Below, piece by piece: positions 39,301-50,180 of a stretch of DNA of 64,000 nucleotides; position 1 is the stretch's first letter, and the number at the start of each line of letters is the position of its first letter. The DNA comes from Anopheles merus. Its lineage: Eukaryota > Arthropoda > Insecta > Diptera > Culicidae. The stretch spans positions 21,874,389 to 21,938,388 of the forward strand of contig NC_054084.1 in NCBI RefSeq assembly GCF_017562075.2, given 5' to 3'. Position numbers and translations under genes: made by a program. Below the pieces are notes generated by a model. That model was not told the origin of the DNA, searched no databases, and was given only the letters and a program-made list of their open reading frames with translations.

Positions 39301-39318
39301 TGGTCCTTCGAGCCGGAT
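39301..39318 (+). promoter_or_regulatory. Primer-binding site matching tRNA-Tyr
   Basis: TGGTCCTTCGAGCCGGAT begins two bases after the 5' LTR. It is the exact complement of ATCCGGCTCGAAGGACCA, the 3' end typical of eukaryotic tRNA-Tyr including CCA, and would prime minus-strand DNA synthesis. The tRNA sequence is from general knowledge. Confidence 0.85.
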
Positions 39319-39392
39319 TAGTGTGCAAGTGATCCACAGTTCGCGTTTAGGGAAGTTTGTGAAAAGTAAAGTTTGTGTTAGAAAGTGAAACT

Positions 39393-42300
39393 ATGCCCGT
39401 TGACCATTCTCCCGTCAAAGAAGTGGTTCCAGCGGCCAACGACATGGAGGAAAGCCAAAGTTCCACCGTCAGAGAATTTGGCTCCGTTCCAGACGTCACC
39501 AAATTGAACCGTCAACGCACTCACCTGGAGTGGCAGCTTGACCGTTTAGAACAGATGTTCGTCAAACACAGCACCGACGTTCACTCGCTGAAAACCATAT
39601 CAGACCGAGTGAAGGTGCTTGCTTTGGACTATAAACAATGGTACGACTCGATCTTGGACGTTGTGAGCGACGACCAGGCTCAGGAGGCAATCGAGCGATA
39701 TGGCGTGTTCGACGACAGGGTATTCGAGTTAAGCAAAAACATCGAGTACCAGTTAGCATCGCAGATCCCATTGCCTACAACACCAATCCCAGTTTTCGGC
39801 AGTGAACAGAAACCCACGACAGTCCCGGTGCGTGCAAGACTTCCCGAAATCGTGCTACCACATTTCGACGGAAATATTCGCGACTGGCCTGCCTTCCGTG
39901 ACGCGTTTCAATCACTGATACATTCGTCAGAACAGCTGACCGAATGTGACAAACTACATTACCTTGCTGCGTCGCTAACGAAGGACGCACGCGCGGTGAT
40001 CGACGCTTTGGAAATTACATCCAAAAACTACGACGTAGCCTGGAAGCTGTTGTCTGAGCGCTACGAAAACAAGTACCTCATCGTCAAAACCACCGTTGAG
40101 GCGTTATTCAGCATATCACCGCTGAGGAGAGAATGTGCAGATTCTCTAAGCCGACTTGTCGACGATTTCGAGCGTAACCTACGAATGCTCGAAAAGGAAG
40201 GCGAGAAACCAGATGCATGGAGCACGCTGCTGGTGTTCAGGCTAAGTTCGCTGCTGGATCCAACAACCCTGCGTCATTGGGAGCTTCACCGGAAGTCTAC
40301 GACCATCCCAACGTACAAAGACTTAGTGCAATTCGTCCGCAACCATTGCCATGTACTGAAGTCTTTCTCCAAGCCAGCCAGCGGAGCCAGAACCGGAGAC
40401 ACCATGCGCAGCAACCCTCGAGTGCAAACCATCCATGCTGCGACCAGTGCTGTGAATAGTGTTGCGTACAACGAAAAGTGCAAATTGTGCGGTATTTCAA
40501 AACATTCAGTGTTCCGGTGTGAATTGATCAACAATATGAGTGTTGCAGATAGAAAGCAACTAGCACAGTCGAAAGGATTGTGCTTCAACTGCCTTTCTCC
40601 AGCTCATCGTTTACGACAGTGTACATCAAGCGGATGCAAGATCTGCCAACAACGGCATCATACGTTGCTGCATGAAGCAGCACCAGCAACTGAGGCGTCG
40701 GATGCTCCAGCCACGAGTTCGATCTGTCCTCCTCAGTCCCTTACCCACTGTTCCATCCAGATCGAAAACAGTGTTGTGTTGCTGCAAACCGTGCTGGTCC
40801 AAGTAGAGGACAATCACGGACGATGTCATCTAGCACGTGCCTTGCTGGATTCCGGAGCACAACTCAACATCGTTACCGAGCGCCTTACTCAACGGCTGGG
40901 TGTGGCGAAACGGCGAGAGAATCATCGCATCGGAGGAATTGGAGAAGTTTCCGTGACGTCACAACATTCGGCTGTGTTAAGGATCCATTCTTTAGACAGT
41001 GAATACAAAGCGTCCGGAAAGTTCCACGTACTCAGCAAGCTCACTCGTGAGCTCCCATCAACCCGTATCAACACAAGCAGCTGGCAGATACCTCGTCAAG
41101 TTCAGCTGGCCGATCCTTCGTTTCACAGTCCTGGCCCGATCGACCTCATCATCGGCGCAGAGCTGTACTACGACGTCGTTAAGGAAGGACTCATCAAGCT
41201 ATCCCACGAAAGAGTGACACTCCAAAACACTGCTTTTGGTTGGGTGATAGCAGGTAGAGTCAATGTTCATGCACCATCACCATCTTCATCCATCGTTGGA
41301 CACGTCTGCAGTACGAGCATCGAAGAGCAGCTGAGCAAATTCTGGGAGTTGGAGTCATGCCGAGCTACCAGCACATTATCCGTCGAGGAGAGCAACTGTG
41401 AGAAACAGTTCGCAGCCACCACCACCAGAGACACCGACGGTCGATTCATCGTGCAGCTACCGAAACGAGAGGACAAGCTGGCTCGTCTTGGGGATTCGAA
41501 AGGGATAGCCACACGCCGGTTCCTTGCCTTGGAACGTCGGCTATCCTCGAATGCCTCATTGAAGACAGCTTATACTCAATTCATCGAGGAGTACGCAGAA
41601 CTTCAGCACATGACAGAAGTAGCCGAGAGCGATGCTACAACTTCATCACCATCATACTATCTCCCACATCACTGCATCGTGCGACCAGATAGTACTACCA
41701 CTAAACTCCGAGTGGTGTTCGACGCTTCGTGTGCATCAGACACCGGAACATCTTTAAACGATGCACTGATGATCGGACCCACAATCCAAGACGACCTGAT
41801 GTCCATTCTATTGCGGTTTAGAATGTCGAAATTTGCCCTGGTAGCAGACATCGAGAAGATGTACCGGCAAATCAACATAGCTGCCATCGATCGTCCGCTG
41901 CAACGAATCCTGTGGCGAAATTCTCCAACCGAGCCGATACGAACGTTCCAGCTCAACACCGTCACCTACGGCACATCATGTGCTCCGTATTTGGCCACCA
42001 AAACCCTGCAAGTGCTATCTCAGGTCGGAGCTAGCACCCACCCCGAAGCAGCAACCATCCTCGGACGAGACTTCTACATGGACGACATGCTGACCGGCGT
42101 AAATAACATTCCCGAGGGTCAACGAGTATGTCAGCAACTCATCGATCTCCTGGCTTCTGGTGGATTCTGCTTGCGGAAATGGGCCACCAACAACAAGCAG
42201 ATCTTCGAACATCTGCCCCAGCATCTGCAAGATGAAAGGACGATTCTCAACTTGGATGCGAAGTCACCGATCATCAAGACACTCGGACTGAAGTGGAACG

Positions 42301-43235
42301 TTTCCACCGACGCCTTTGTGTTCAACATCCCACGCTGGAACGCAGACAACATCATCACCAAACGAAACGCGCTTTCGGATGTCGCGAAACTGTTTGACCC
42401 AATCGGACTGGTTGGACCAGTTATCATCCAAGCCAAGCTGTTCCTTCAAGAGCTGTGGAGATGTCAGATCGCCTGGGACGAGCCGTTGACACCAGCACTA
42501 CAAAACCGATGGCTCCTGTTTCGCGAGAAGTTGGCCATGCTGCAAACGATCCACATTCCACGCTGGCTCTTGACCGATCAACGAGCAACGAATCTACAAA
42601 TGCATTGCTTTTGTGATGCATCCGAGAAGGCATACGGAGCGGCGATTTACCTGCGTGCGACCAACCCCGATGGACGTGTGACAACCAACCTCATCACTGC
42701 AAAATCCAAAGTGGCACCACTAGCAGACTCCCGTAAGCAAAAGCGTGTTTGCTTACCCCGACTGGAGCTTTCTGCAGCACTGCTACTGGCACACTCGTAC
42801 GAGAAGGTGTCAGAAGCCTTGAAGCTTCAGGTCGAGACCATCTTTTGGTCTGACTCAACCATCGTCCTGCATTGGTTGTCTGCAACTCCGTCACGCTGGA
42901 AAACCTTCATTGCTAACCGGGTGTCCGAGATCCAACACATCACTCACGGAAAGGAGTGGAGACACGTACCCGGAACGGACAATCCTGCGGACATCATCTC
43001 TCGAGGAATGGATACGGATCAGCTGGAAAATTCAAACCTTTGGTGGCACGAACCAGACTGGCTGGCGCAACCATCAGAGGAATGGCCGAACACTCATCAA
43101 CCTCGACAGGAAGAATTCACCACAGACGAATTGGAGGAGCGACCAATCTGCATGGCTGCACAATCCGTGGCTCCGAACGAACTTTTAGCCTCCGTTCAAC
43201 GTTCACCGGACTGCAACGTCTGGTTGCGTGGCTAA
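39393..43235 (+). CDS. BEL/Pao Gag-Pol, N-terminal part (gag, protease, RT, RNase H), ending at a frameshift
   Basis: From ATG 39393 the frame runs 1280 codons to a premature TAA at 43233-43235. The same frame is open upstream to 39375, but only from a GTG. A gag-like region is followed by two CCHC knuckles (the first is C363, C366, H371, C376; the second FNCLSPAH...C) and a CxxC...H finger. The protease motif LLDSGA has its Asp at 486. Reverse transcriptase has VFDAS, ADIEKMY and the catalytic YMDD at 895-898 (42075-42086). An RNase H-like region follows (HCFCDASEKAYGAA; WSDSTIVLHW). In intact family members the frame continues into integrase; here the last residues before the stop no longer resemble the family and the expected continuation is in another frame. 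Confidence 0.93.
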   Translation: MPVDHSPVKEVVPAANDMEESQSSTVREFGSVPDVTKLNRQRTHLEWQLDRLEQMFVKHSTDVHSLKTISDRVKVLALDYKQWYDSILDVVSDDQAQEAIERYGVFDDRVFELSKNIEYQLASQIPLPTTPIPVFGSEQKPTTVPVRARLPEIVLPHFDGNIRDWPAFRDAFQSLIHSSEQLTECDKLHYLAASLTKDARAVIDALEITSKNYDVAWKLLSERYENKYLIVKTTVEALFSISPLRRECADSLSRLVDDFERNLRMLEKEGEKPDAWSTLLVFRLSSLLDPTTLRHWELHRKSTTIPTYKDLVQFVRNHCHVLKSFSKPASGARTGDTMRSNPRVQTIHAATSAVNSVAYNEKCKLCGISKHSVFRCELINNMSVADRKQLAQSKGLCFNCLSPAHRLRQCTSSGCKICQQRHHTLLHEAAPATEASDAPATSSICPPQSLTHCSIQIENSVVLLQTVLVQVEDNHGRCHLARALLDSGAQLNIVTERLTQRLGVAKRRENHRIGGIGEVSVTSQHSAVLRIHSLDSEYKASGKFHVLSKLTRELPSTRINTSSWQIPRQVQLADPSFHSPGPIDLIIGAELYYDVVKEGLIKLSHERVTLQNTAFGWVIAGRVNVHAPSPSSSIVGHVCSTSIEEQLSKFWELESCRATSTLSVEESNCEKQFAATTTRDTDGRFIVQLPKREDKLARLGDSKGIATRRFLALERRLSSNASLKTAYTQFIEEYAELQHMTEVAESDATTSSPSYYLPHHCIVRPDSTTTKLRVVFDASCASDTGTSLNDALMIGPTIQDDLMSILLRFRMSKFALVADIEKMYRQINIAAIDRPLQRILWRNSPTEPIRTFQLNTVTYGTSCAPYLATKTLQVLSQVGASTHPEAATILGRDFYMDDMLTGVNNIPEGQRVCQQLIDLLASGGFCLRKWATNNKQIFEHLPQHLQDERTILNLDAKSPIIKTLGLKWNVSTDAFVFNIPRWNADNIITKRNALSDVAKLFDPIGLVGPVIIQAKLFLQELWRCQIAWDEPLTPALQNRWLLFREKLAMLQTIHIPRWLLTDQRATNLQMHCFCDASEKAYGAAIYLRATNPDGRVTTNLITAKSKVAPLADSRKQKRVCLPRLELSAALLLAHSYEKVSEALKLQVETIFWSDSTIVLHWLSATPSRWKTFIANRVSEIQHITHGKEWRHVPGTDNPADIISRGMDTDQLENSNLWWHEPDWLAQPSEEWPNTHQPRQEEFTTDELEERPICMAAQSVAPNELLASVQRSPDCNVWLRG

Positions 43236-44677
43236 GAAGATTCCGACACAACACGAATCCTGCTAATCATCAACAACGCAGACTGGATCATCATCTCAGC
43301 TTGGAGGAACTAGCCGAATCTACACTGTGTCTAGTTCGCCTCGCTCAAGCTGAATCATTCCCAGAAGACATCAAACATCTATCGAAAGGCGATTCGGTCG
43401 GCAACAACTCACCTTTAAAACTACTAGCACCGTTTCTACAAGATGGCCTGCTACGAGTGGGCGGAAGATTGCGACATGCACCAATCCCGTTCGACCGAAA
43501 GCATCCGTACATCTTACCCGCCAACCATCCGCTGACGAATCAGATTGCAACCCTGTATCATCGGACCTATCAACATGCGAATCCACAACTACTGATAGCG
43601 AGCATGCGAGAACGATTTTGGCCACTGCGAGCAAAAAACCTGGCCAGAAGAATCGTCCACTCCTGCTACAAATGCTACCGTTGCCGCCCCACACCTGCGC
43701 AGCAACTCATGGGCGACCTTCCAACAGAGAGAGTTACACCAACGTCAACTTTCTTACACACCGGAGTCGACTTGTGTGGACCGATACACTATCGACATAC
43801 ATCTCGGAAGGCGCAACTCATCAAGGGCTACGTAGCGATATTCGTCTGTATGGCAGTGAAGGCTGTACACATCGAATTGGTAGCGGACCTGTCTACCAAC
43901 GCTTTCCTTGCGGCACTTCGACGATTCATCGGACGACGCGGGAAACCGGCTCTCATCGAATGCGACAACGCTAGGAATTTCTTGGGCGCCTCCCGAGAAA
44001 TTGCCTCCTTGTCCAAGCAATTCAACCACCAGTGGCAAACATCAGTGATTAAGTCCTGCATCGACGATGGCATCCAGTTCAAGTTCATCCCACCTCGCTC
44101 ACCCAACTTTGGAGGTCTTTGGGAGGCGGCAGTGAAGTCTTTCAAAACACACTTCAAGCCAACCGTTGGGAACGCCATCCTCACGAGCGATGAACTCAAC
44201 ACGCTACTGATCCAGATTGAAGGATGCCTCAACTCTAGACCACTTACACCACTCTCCAATGACCCATCTGATTTGGAAGTGCTGACCCCAGGTCACTTCC
44301 TCATTCATCGCCCCATCGTATCCCTGGCCGAACCATCGCTGGAAAAGCTGCCGTTCAACCGTCTCGATCGCTGGCAAAAGGTGCAAGAGTTTGTCCGTCG
44401 ACTATGGAAACGCTGGTCTACAGACTACTTGTCCGGACTACAGCAGAGAACCAAGTGGACCAAGCAGAAGGACAACGTGAAGCTGGATACCATGGTGCTG
44501 CTGAAGGAGGACGGTCTACCTCCATCGAAATGGTGTCTTGGCCGCGTCACGCAGATCATCAAGGGAGCTGACGACAACATCCGAGTGGTCATCGTCAAAA
44601 CGAAAGATGGAGACTTCAAGCGTTCCATCTCTAAAATCTGCGTTCTTCCCACCGACGAGCCATCAAGTTCATCCTAG
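43190..44677 (+). pseudogene. BEL/Pao integrase and C-terminal part, out of frame with gag-pol
   Basis: An open frame offset by one base (-1) relative to the upstream part. Family-like sequence becomes recognisable at about 43190 (GLQRLVAWLRRF) and ends at TAG 44675-44677. It has an HHCC zinc region (H-H near 43560-43577, CYKC near 43664). The DDE core is the Asp near 43768 (GVDLCGP), the Asp in ECDNARNF near 43960 and the Glu in GGLWEA near 44121. A C-terminal region of the DUF5641 type follows. No start codon or own promoter fits it, and no canonical slippery heptamer was found at the junction, so a one-base deletion or an assembly error is the simplest reading. The restored product is not written here. 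Confidence 0.88.
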
Positions 44678-44696
44678 TTGAATTAGATAATTCAAC

Positions 44697-44707
44697 GCGG
44701 GGGAGTA
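44697..44707 (+). promoter_or_regulatory. Polypurine tract of the BEL/Pao element
   Basis: GCGGGGGAGTA lies immediately before the 3' LTR, the normal place for the plus-strand primer. Confidence 0.85.
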
Positions 44708-45003
44708 TGTTACGGCAAGCGTAATGGTAACGCGTCATCCTTAGTACGTCTAGCGTAAGGTAGAGGGCGCTTTCCAGTAAATTGACTACGTGTAAAAAGA
44801 ACTTAATCATAATTCTATTACGCAGTGCAAACTGCTGTAGATCGGTATCGTGCAGCTCGAATTCCCGCAAGTGCAGCTCGAATTCCCGAATTCTGCAGTA
44901 TATAAGCGAGTGTTTTTCCTGAATAAATTTAGTCAAGTTCCAGAGTTCAAAGCAACAACATCGTGTCTTCATCATTTTCAAAACTTCCTCTTCATCATTA
45001 ACA
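44708..45003 (+). repeat. 3' LTR of the BEL/Pao element
   Basis: 296 bp, identical to the 5' LTR except C at 44856 where the 5' copy has T. Its AATAAA is at 44922-44927. Confidence 0.95.
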
Positions 45004-45008
45004 ATATG
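45004..45008. repeat. Target-site duplication, right (ATATG)
   Basis: Identical to 38998-39002. Confidence 0.9.
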
Positions 45009-45143
45009 AAATAATTACAATGCAAAATTACAAGAAAGTGCGTTATTTTTTAGCTGGAAATCGAGTGATCGACTCTCGCAGAAATTCCAGATAAGCGATT
45101 CCTTTGAGGTTCCACATGAATAGCTCTTCTCGGGGACAACTTG

Positions 45144-48100
45144 TACTATGATTATTAATTGCAGGACAATGTCTGATGAAGTTATTCAAAGGATTATATT
45201 ATGATTATTTATTTTATTTATTTATTGTTCAGTAGGGACGGCCTTTTGTTCAACAAAAGATGACATTATTGTTTTGAAATAATCTCAGTGTCTTTTTGTA
45301 TGAAGTTTAGCAAGCTATTAAACAATATTTTTAATACTTATTTTATGAAAATAATGAACATTTCATTAAAGATTGAAGATAATATTGAATCTTCAACAAT
45401 ATCATAGAAACATTGACTGATATGAATAAAAATAAAAATGGAGCAACAGTTGAATGAAATATAGTTAAATGATTTATTAAACAGAATATATTTTTTGATA
45501 AACAATTATGCCCTCGAAGTGAAATTTTAATGCAGCATTGCTTAGCAACACACAGTCAGTAAGAATGCTTTCTATACAAACAATTCATCAATTTGATTTA
45601 TCCTTCTTTACTTAATGTCCACGACACTCCCAGATTTCAAGCAGAAAAAACTAGCATTTTTCAATGTAAAATGCAATAAAAAATCAAACACTTGCGGCAA
45701 TTTATTTCCCACCATCTTTCTTCACTAATAAAAACTGCTCACCGAGTGCGTTCCACACAGTGCCGCTCGTTGCAATAACATTACAGTTACCGAATGAGTA
45801 CGCATCAATACGCTTGGCGAAAAGCTTTCGGCCCCAGCAACTGATATTGATGTTCATCGAGCATGAAATCGATAATCGGGCACCGGGCACTACACAAAAC
45901 GCACCACTAGCACCCACCCACCACTCCGCTTTGTGTCTATCCAGCAGCTCCGTTTCAATGTTTCATTCAAACGTCACCATTTTGTAGCATAAAATGCGTA
46001 ACGTTGACAATCATCGAGAGCGGAATGATGTCTCGTGCCCCGTTTGTCCATGGTTGCCGATCCTCCAGGCTCAGCGATGCGGTCCCTTTCTTAGTGTGGA
46101 GCGAATGGAAAATAGATAAATCATTCACCAACTGTCATTGCCGCTTGGCAGGATGGGCGAATGGGGATGGGGAGTGGGAGGGGCAGCGGGCACCCGAAGC
46201 TTAAACGCTTCGGAAGGATGCTGTGATGGCGGCATTCGGCAAAAGCATTCAGCACGCAAGAGATGCATTCACGATCCATCCATCCGGTTGACGGTTCGAA
46301 ACAGGTCCCCACGGTACCGCCGATTGATCGATCGCACAATTCGACCGATCCGTCAAGTCGACCGTTTGCTAAGGATGGCTGGGGCGGGGACAGTTTGGAG
46401 GGCAAGCAAAACTATTGGAAGCGTCCGCTTCAAAGCCCAAACGTCCAAAGTGGTTTGACATCGATTGAGATAATAATTGGCATTCCCGGCCGGCCGGTTG
46501 CTTCAATTGCAACCGAGTGCAGTTTAAAGTATTGCAGTGTGTCGTGTTTAAGGGGAGAGTGTGTTTAGTACCATTTAAAGCACTCCTTTTATCCCCATAA
46601 GATATGATAATATGCTGCGCAAGTATCACGTGCAAGTGGGCAAGCCTGTGTGTGTGTGTGTGCATTTAAAAATGCGAATTTCCCATCGATTTGCGTGCCG
46701 GCGAAAAGTTAGTACGAGTGCATGTTCACGACCATCTCGTAACATCCAACCACCAATCTCTAGCAGCTCCTTTATCATGCGACACGTTAAAACCGCGTGT
46801 CGCGCAAATGAAAGCCCAACTCGTTTAATTGCAGCAAGCAAACAAAAAAAAAAACGCCCAACACTCACGCGCAAGATGGAGCTCGTTTGTCACGTCACGG
46901 GGAAGCTTTTATTAAATTATAACGTTTAGCAACACAACAACGCCACAACACTCTTCCCCTTATCGTCGTTTTGTCACAACGAGGCCCCTCGCAAGGGCCG
47001 CACGAGATATTCCCGAGCAAAAAGGTGGTGGATTGGGGGCAAGTAGAGTACGGGTAATTGAATTATCTTCCATCCCTTCGGCAGCATCCTTCGGCAGCAC
47101 CGAGCGAGCAGACGCACTCGCCCGGCAAGCGTTTATGCTAATTTCATGCAAATTTCCATCCCACACACACACACATAGGTTGATCGTGGCCGGGCATTAA
47201 TGAATGAATTAGGTTTCAACGTGGAGCGAAAGAGACGGACGACGGACGCTGGATAAAACGGTAAAATGCGCACAGTTCCCCCACGAGGTAGCCAAACGGA
47301 GAAAAACCGGACCGCCGCAGGCGCCGGCTCGACATTCGGGAAGGGTGAGTAAAGGGTGGGGCATGGTGGGACGCAGGGTGTCACTCTCTGTCGTTTGGCG
47401 CCAACACGTTCCGCACACGATTGGTGCACGATTGGTAGCGGGGGGAGGGAGAGCTTGATATCTGCGCACCGTAAGATTAAATCAATTAAGATTGTGCAGT
47501 ATCGGTGGCACTGGTGGCAGGTTGTCGGTAAGGGAACTTATGGGAACGCTGGCCACATTTTCACTCGCTTTTCCTTTGCCCACCGGGTGGCGCCAGAAGG
47601 TGCCTCAAGCCTGCGGTGGTTTGACACTTGTAAATCGCGCACCATGCTCCAGTGCTGCTTTTTTGCCCCCCCAACACTGGCACCGTAAACCCGTTTTTCG
47701 GGCTCGATATGTTGGGACGGCCAATTAAATATGTTGGGACGGACCTCCTTCCTTCGGTAAGCGGGTGCCAGTGTCACCGGGATACCGCGAGCGGCGATTG
47801 CACGGTAGTGTGTGTGTGTGTGTCTGTGTACGTGTACAATTAAAACTCATAAATTATTTGTCGCTTGGCAGTGCCTGTTCCGTCCCTGTGAGCCCTGGTG
47901 TGGCATCCAGCTGGTAGCTGGCTGGTTGGGGGTGAAAGATCGGAATGGATTTTTGCATCCAGAACTGGAGCCAGGATCGATGGTGGAACTTGGCACTGCA
48001 GTGTTCTTAAGCGACAGGCAAGCTTGCAACAGGCAGGAGTGCAGCTCATTTAATTATGATGCATTACAATAAGAAAACAAGTAAATAATGTTGAGAGTGA

Positions 48101-50011
48101 ATGCACAGTTTGCTTATAGTGAAGGGTATTTGGTTTTCAAATGATCGTACATGTGGTAGGAATTTATTCTTTATCTCGCTTTAAAGTTTGTCGAAATATC
48201 GTGTTAGTTGCTTTGTAATAATGTAATTTTCAATAAGTATCAGCAAGTCTATCGAAATAGATACTTTTCCAAAAAAAAAAATTATGTGAAATTATAGTAC
48301 AATGTGCTTTTAAAACTCTTCATTTTATTCATATTAAATCTAAATTTATGGCAACAAATATTACCTATTTTATTAAACTTTCACTGACGAGATCACGAAG
48401 TCTCGGACCTCAAAGACCCATAAAATACTAACAATTGCTTAACTCAAATCAAATAAAGAGCTGATGATTTCATTTTTCATTGGGTGAAATGGTTAACCTA
48501 AATTTGAAATTAACTTTATGGCAACAACAACTTCTACGCTTTGGCCGTACAAACATCACAAACCAATCATACACTTTTATAACTTATTGTACGACCCAAT
48601 GTACGGCTTCAGGTTAACTGAATAATAGCATAAAACTGGTATACAAACGTGTCGAAGTGATACTTCCGTGACTAGTTTTCTCAGTTAATAGGAAAAGAAA
48701 AACCCACACACACTGTATCACTTCCCACGAATTTGTCTTCCCACATGCTCACGGAGCCAGATGAAGAAAACAGGGAATCTCCCGTCGGCAAAGGTGACTT
48801 TCATCCACTAATCGATACTGCAACCATGTTTTTTTTGCGAAGAAACAACCAATCTTTTTGGCGTGTGGATTCCATTGCGACCGTAGCGCGCTGGATGTGA
48901 AAACTTTTTCCCACCTTTCTCAGCACTCCCCCCGCTCCCATCGATTGTTTTGACATCGATGAAACATAAAACTTCTTTGCGAGAGAAAGCGCGAAAAGAA
49001 AGAGAGAGAGACAGAGGGAGCGTACAGCTGCGCCAACGCAAGCGCAAAAACCCTTTGCAGCGATTGATCCGCTGGAGCAGACCAACATGGCGACGACAGT
49101 CCGCGAACAGGCCAGAACGCCACCACGGGATGGAAGTTGTGTGGCAGTGTCGTTCGGCGGTGGCTTGCTTTCTTCCGAGCTAGAGCAAAACGGTACGGTG
49201 GCTACCGTAGTTGAGCAAAAGAAAGAAGTCTGTTGCCAAGTGCTAACCCGCACCGGCTACACCAAACTTCAAACACACTCACACATGCTTCCTCCACCTC
49301 CCCCCCCACCCCCTGAAAGACACACTCATCCGTGAGAGCGGCAAGACGGCCGACGGGTGCCGCATTAAAAATTCTGCCCCACCGACGTAACGTACAATTA
49401 TGAAAATTAAACCATCCATTTGCAGACATTAATTAATTGATATCGTATCATTATGGAATTATAAATAAATTAAAACCTGATATGTGGAGGAACGGGTGGC
49501 CCGCACTAGACCTCCCGTTTTGGGGTGGCAATCGGAAGGTTAATGTAATTCCGTTTCCGGATGGAGCGGCCCGTTCACACGTTTTGATCCCGCATCGCCC
49601 CGTGCTGAACAGTCACGACGAAGACGACCGGTACCAGAGAATAGCGGTGTGACCAACGATCAATGGTCGGGATTAATTGTGAGTTGAAAAATTGCACGCA
49701 CGAAAATGGCGGCGTTGTATGTGCTGAGTGGCCATTTTTTTGTTTGTTATGGCGACCGTGAAAGGACCGAGGAATTATAACGGCAGCTGAAATGTAGTTT
49801 AATGTGTGTTACAAAATACTAAAAAAATACCTGCTGTATTTTTGGGTAAAAAATAAAAAAATCCTAAGGCTATCCGTTATGTTAGACAAGCGTCTTTGTG
49901 AAATTTAATCGAATTTAAATACACCAGTTAACCGATGTATTCTATTTTCTGCATACAAGTGTAATTCGTTAACGGTTATGTATACTGCATAAGATTCACT
50001 ATACAGATACA
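45144..50011. other. Non-coding DNA upstream of the apterous-like gene
   Basis: No gene recognised. AT-rich at 45150-45700 and 48080-48700, GC-rich at 46000-48000 and 48900-49700. Short CA/GT runs occur at about 46645-46662, 47162-47175 and 47807-47824. Open frames are short and lack domains. Confidence 0.7.
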
Positions 50012-50180
50012 GGACGGTCCCGTGGTACAGTCGTCAACTTGAACGACTTAATAACATGCCCTTCATGGGTTCAAGCCTAGAATGGACCGTCCCCCCGTAG
50101 CAAGGATTGTGACTATCCGGCTGCGTGGTATAGGCCGGCATGTCCGCGTAGGACGTTACGCCATACAGAAGAAGAAGAAG
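50012..50180 (+). mobile_element. tRNA-derived SINE (SINE200-like), copy 2
   Basis: Starts GGACGGTCCCGTGGTACAGT. The A box TGGTACAGTCG is at 50023-50033 and the B box GGTTCAAGCC at 50068-50077. The tail is (GAA)n. It is shorter than copy 1 and lacks the segment corresponding to GACAACGGTTGTTGAGCC near its 3' end, so it is a different subtype or internally deleted. The possible flanking match (TCACT) is weak. Confidence 0.85.

Larger units (their letters stand above)
39003..45003 (+). mobile_element. BEL/Pao-type LTR retrotransposon, complete but frameshifted
   Basis: 6001 bp with 296-bp LTRs at each end (TGTT...AACA) that differ at a single position (T at 39151, C at 44856). It is flanked by a perfect 5-bp duplication, ATATG (38998-39002 and 45004-45008). 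Internal order: primer-binding site, gag-like region with zinc knuckles, aspartic protease, reverse transcriptase, RNase H, integrase, polypurine tract. There is no env-like frame between the integrase end (44677) and the 3' LTR. The domain order and YMDD spelling fit BEL/Pao rather than Gypsy or Copia. It lies 0.9 kb upstream of the apterous-like coding start in opposite orientation. The LTR identity says the insertion is recent. Confidence 0.95.
38821..45143. mobile_element. Possible MITE-like inverted-repeat element split by the BEL insertion
   Basis: The left end CAGGCAGTCCCCGAGA (38821-38836) and the reverse complement of 45128-45143 (CAAGTTGTCCCCGAGA) agree at 13 of 16 positions. Removing the BEL element and one target copy leaves about 317 bp, a normal MITE size. 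No clear target duplication was found outside the ends, so the call is tentative. Confidence 0.35.

Noticed and set aside
42956..43189. Start of the second BEL frame as an independent integrase gene
   Set aside because: This part is the out-of-frame shadow of the RNase H end; family-like sequence begins only at about 43190, and BEL/Pao elements normally encode one continuous polyprotein.
44678..44707. env-like frame downstream of integrase
   Set aside because: Only 30 bp separate the integrase stop from the 3' LTR.
50012..50080. tRNA gene, because of A-box and B-box motifs
   Set aside because: No cloverleaf is apparent, the same sequence recurs in four dispersed copies with GAA tails, and the boxes belong to a SINE.
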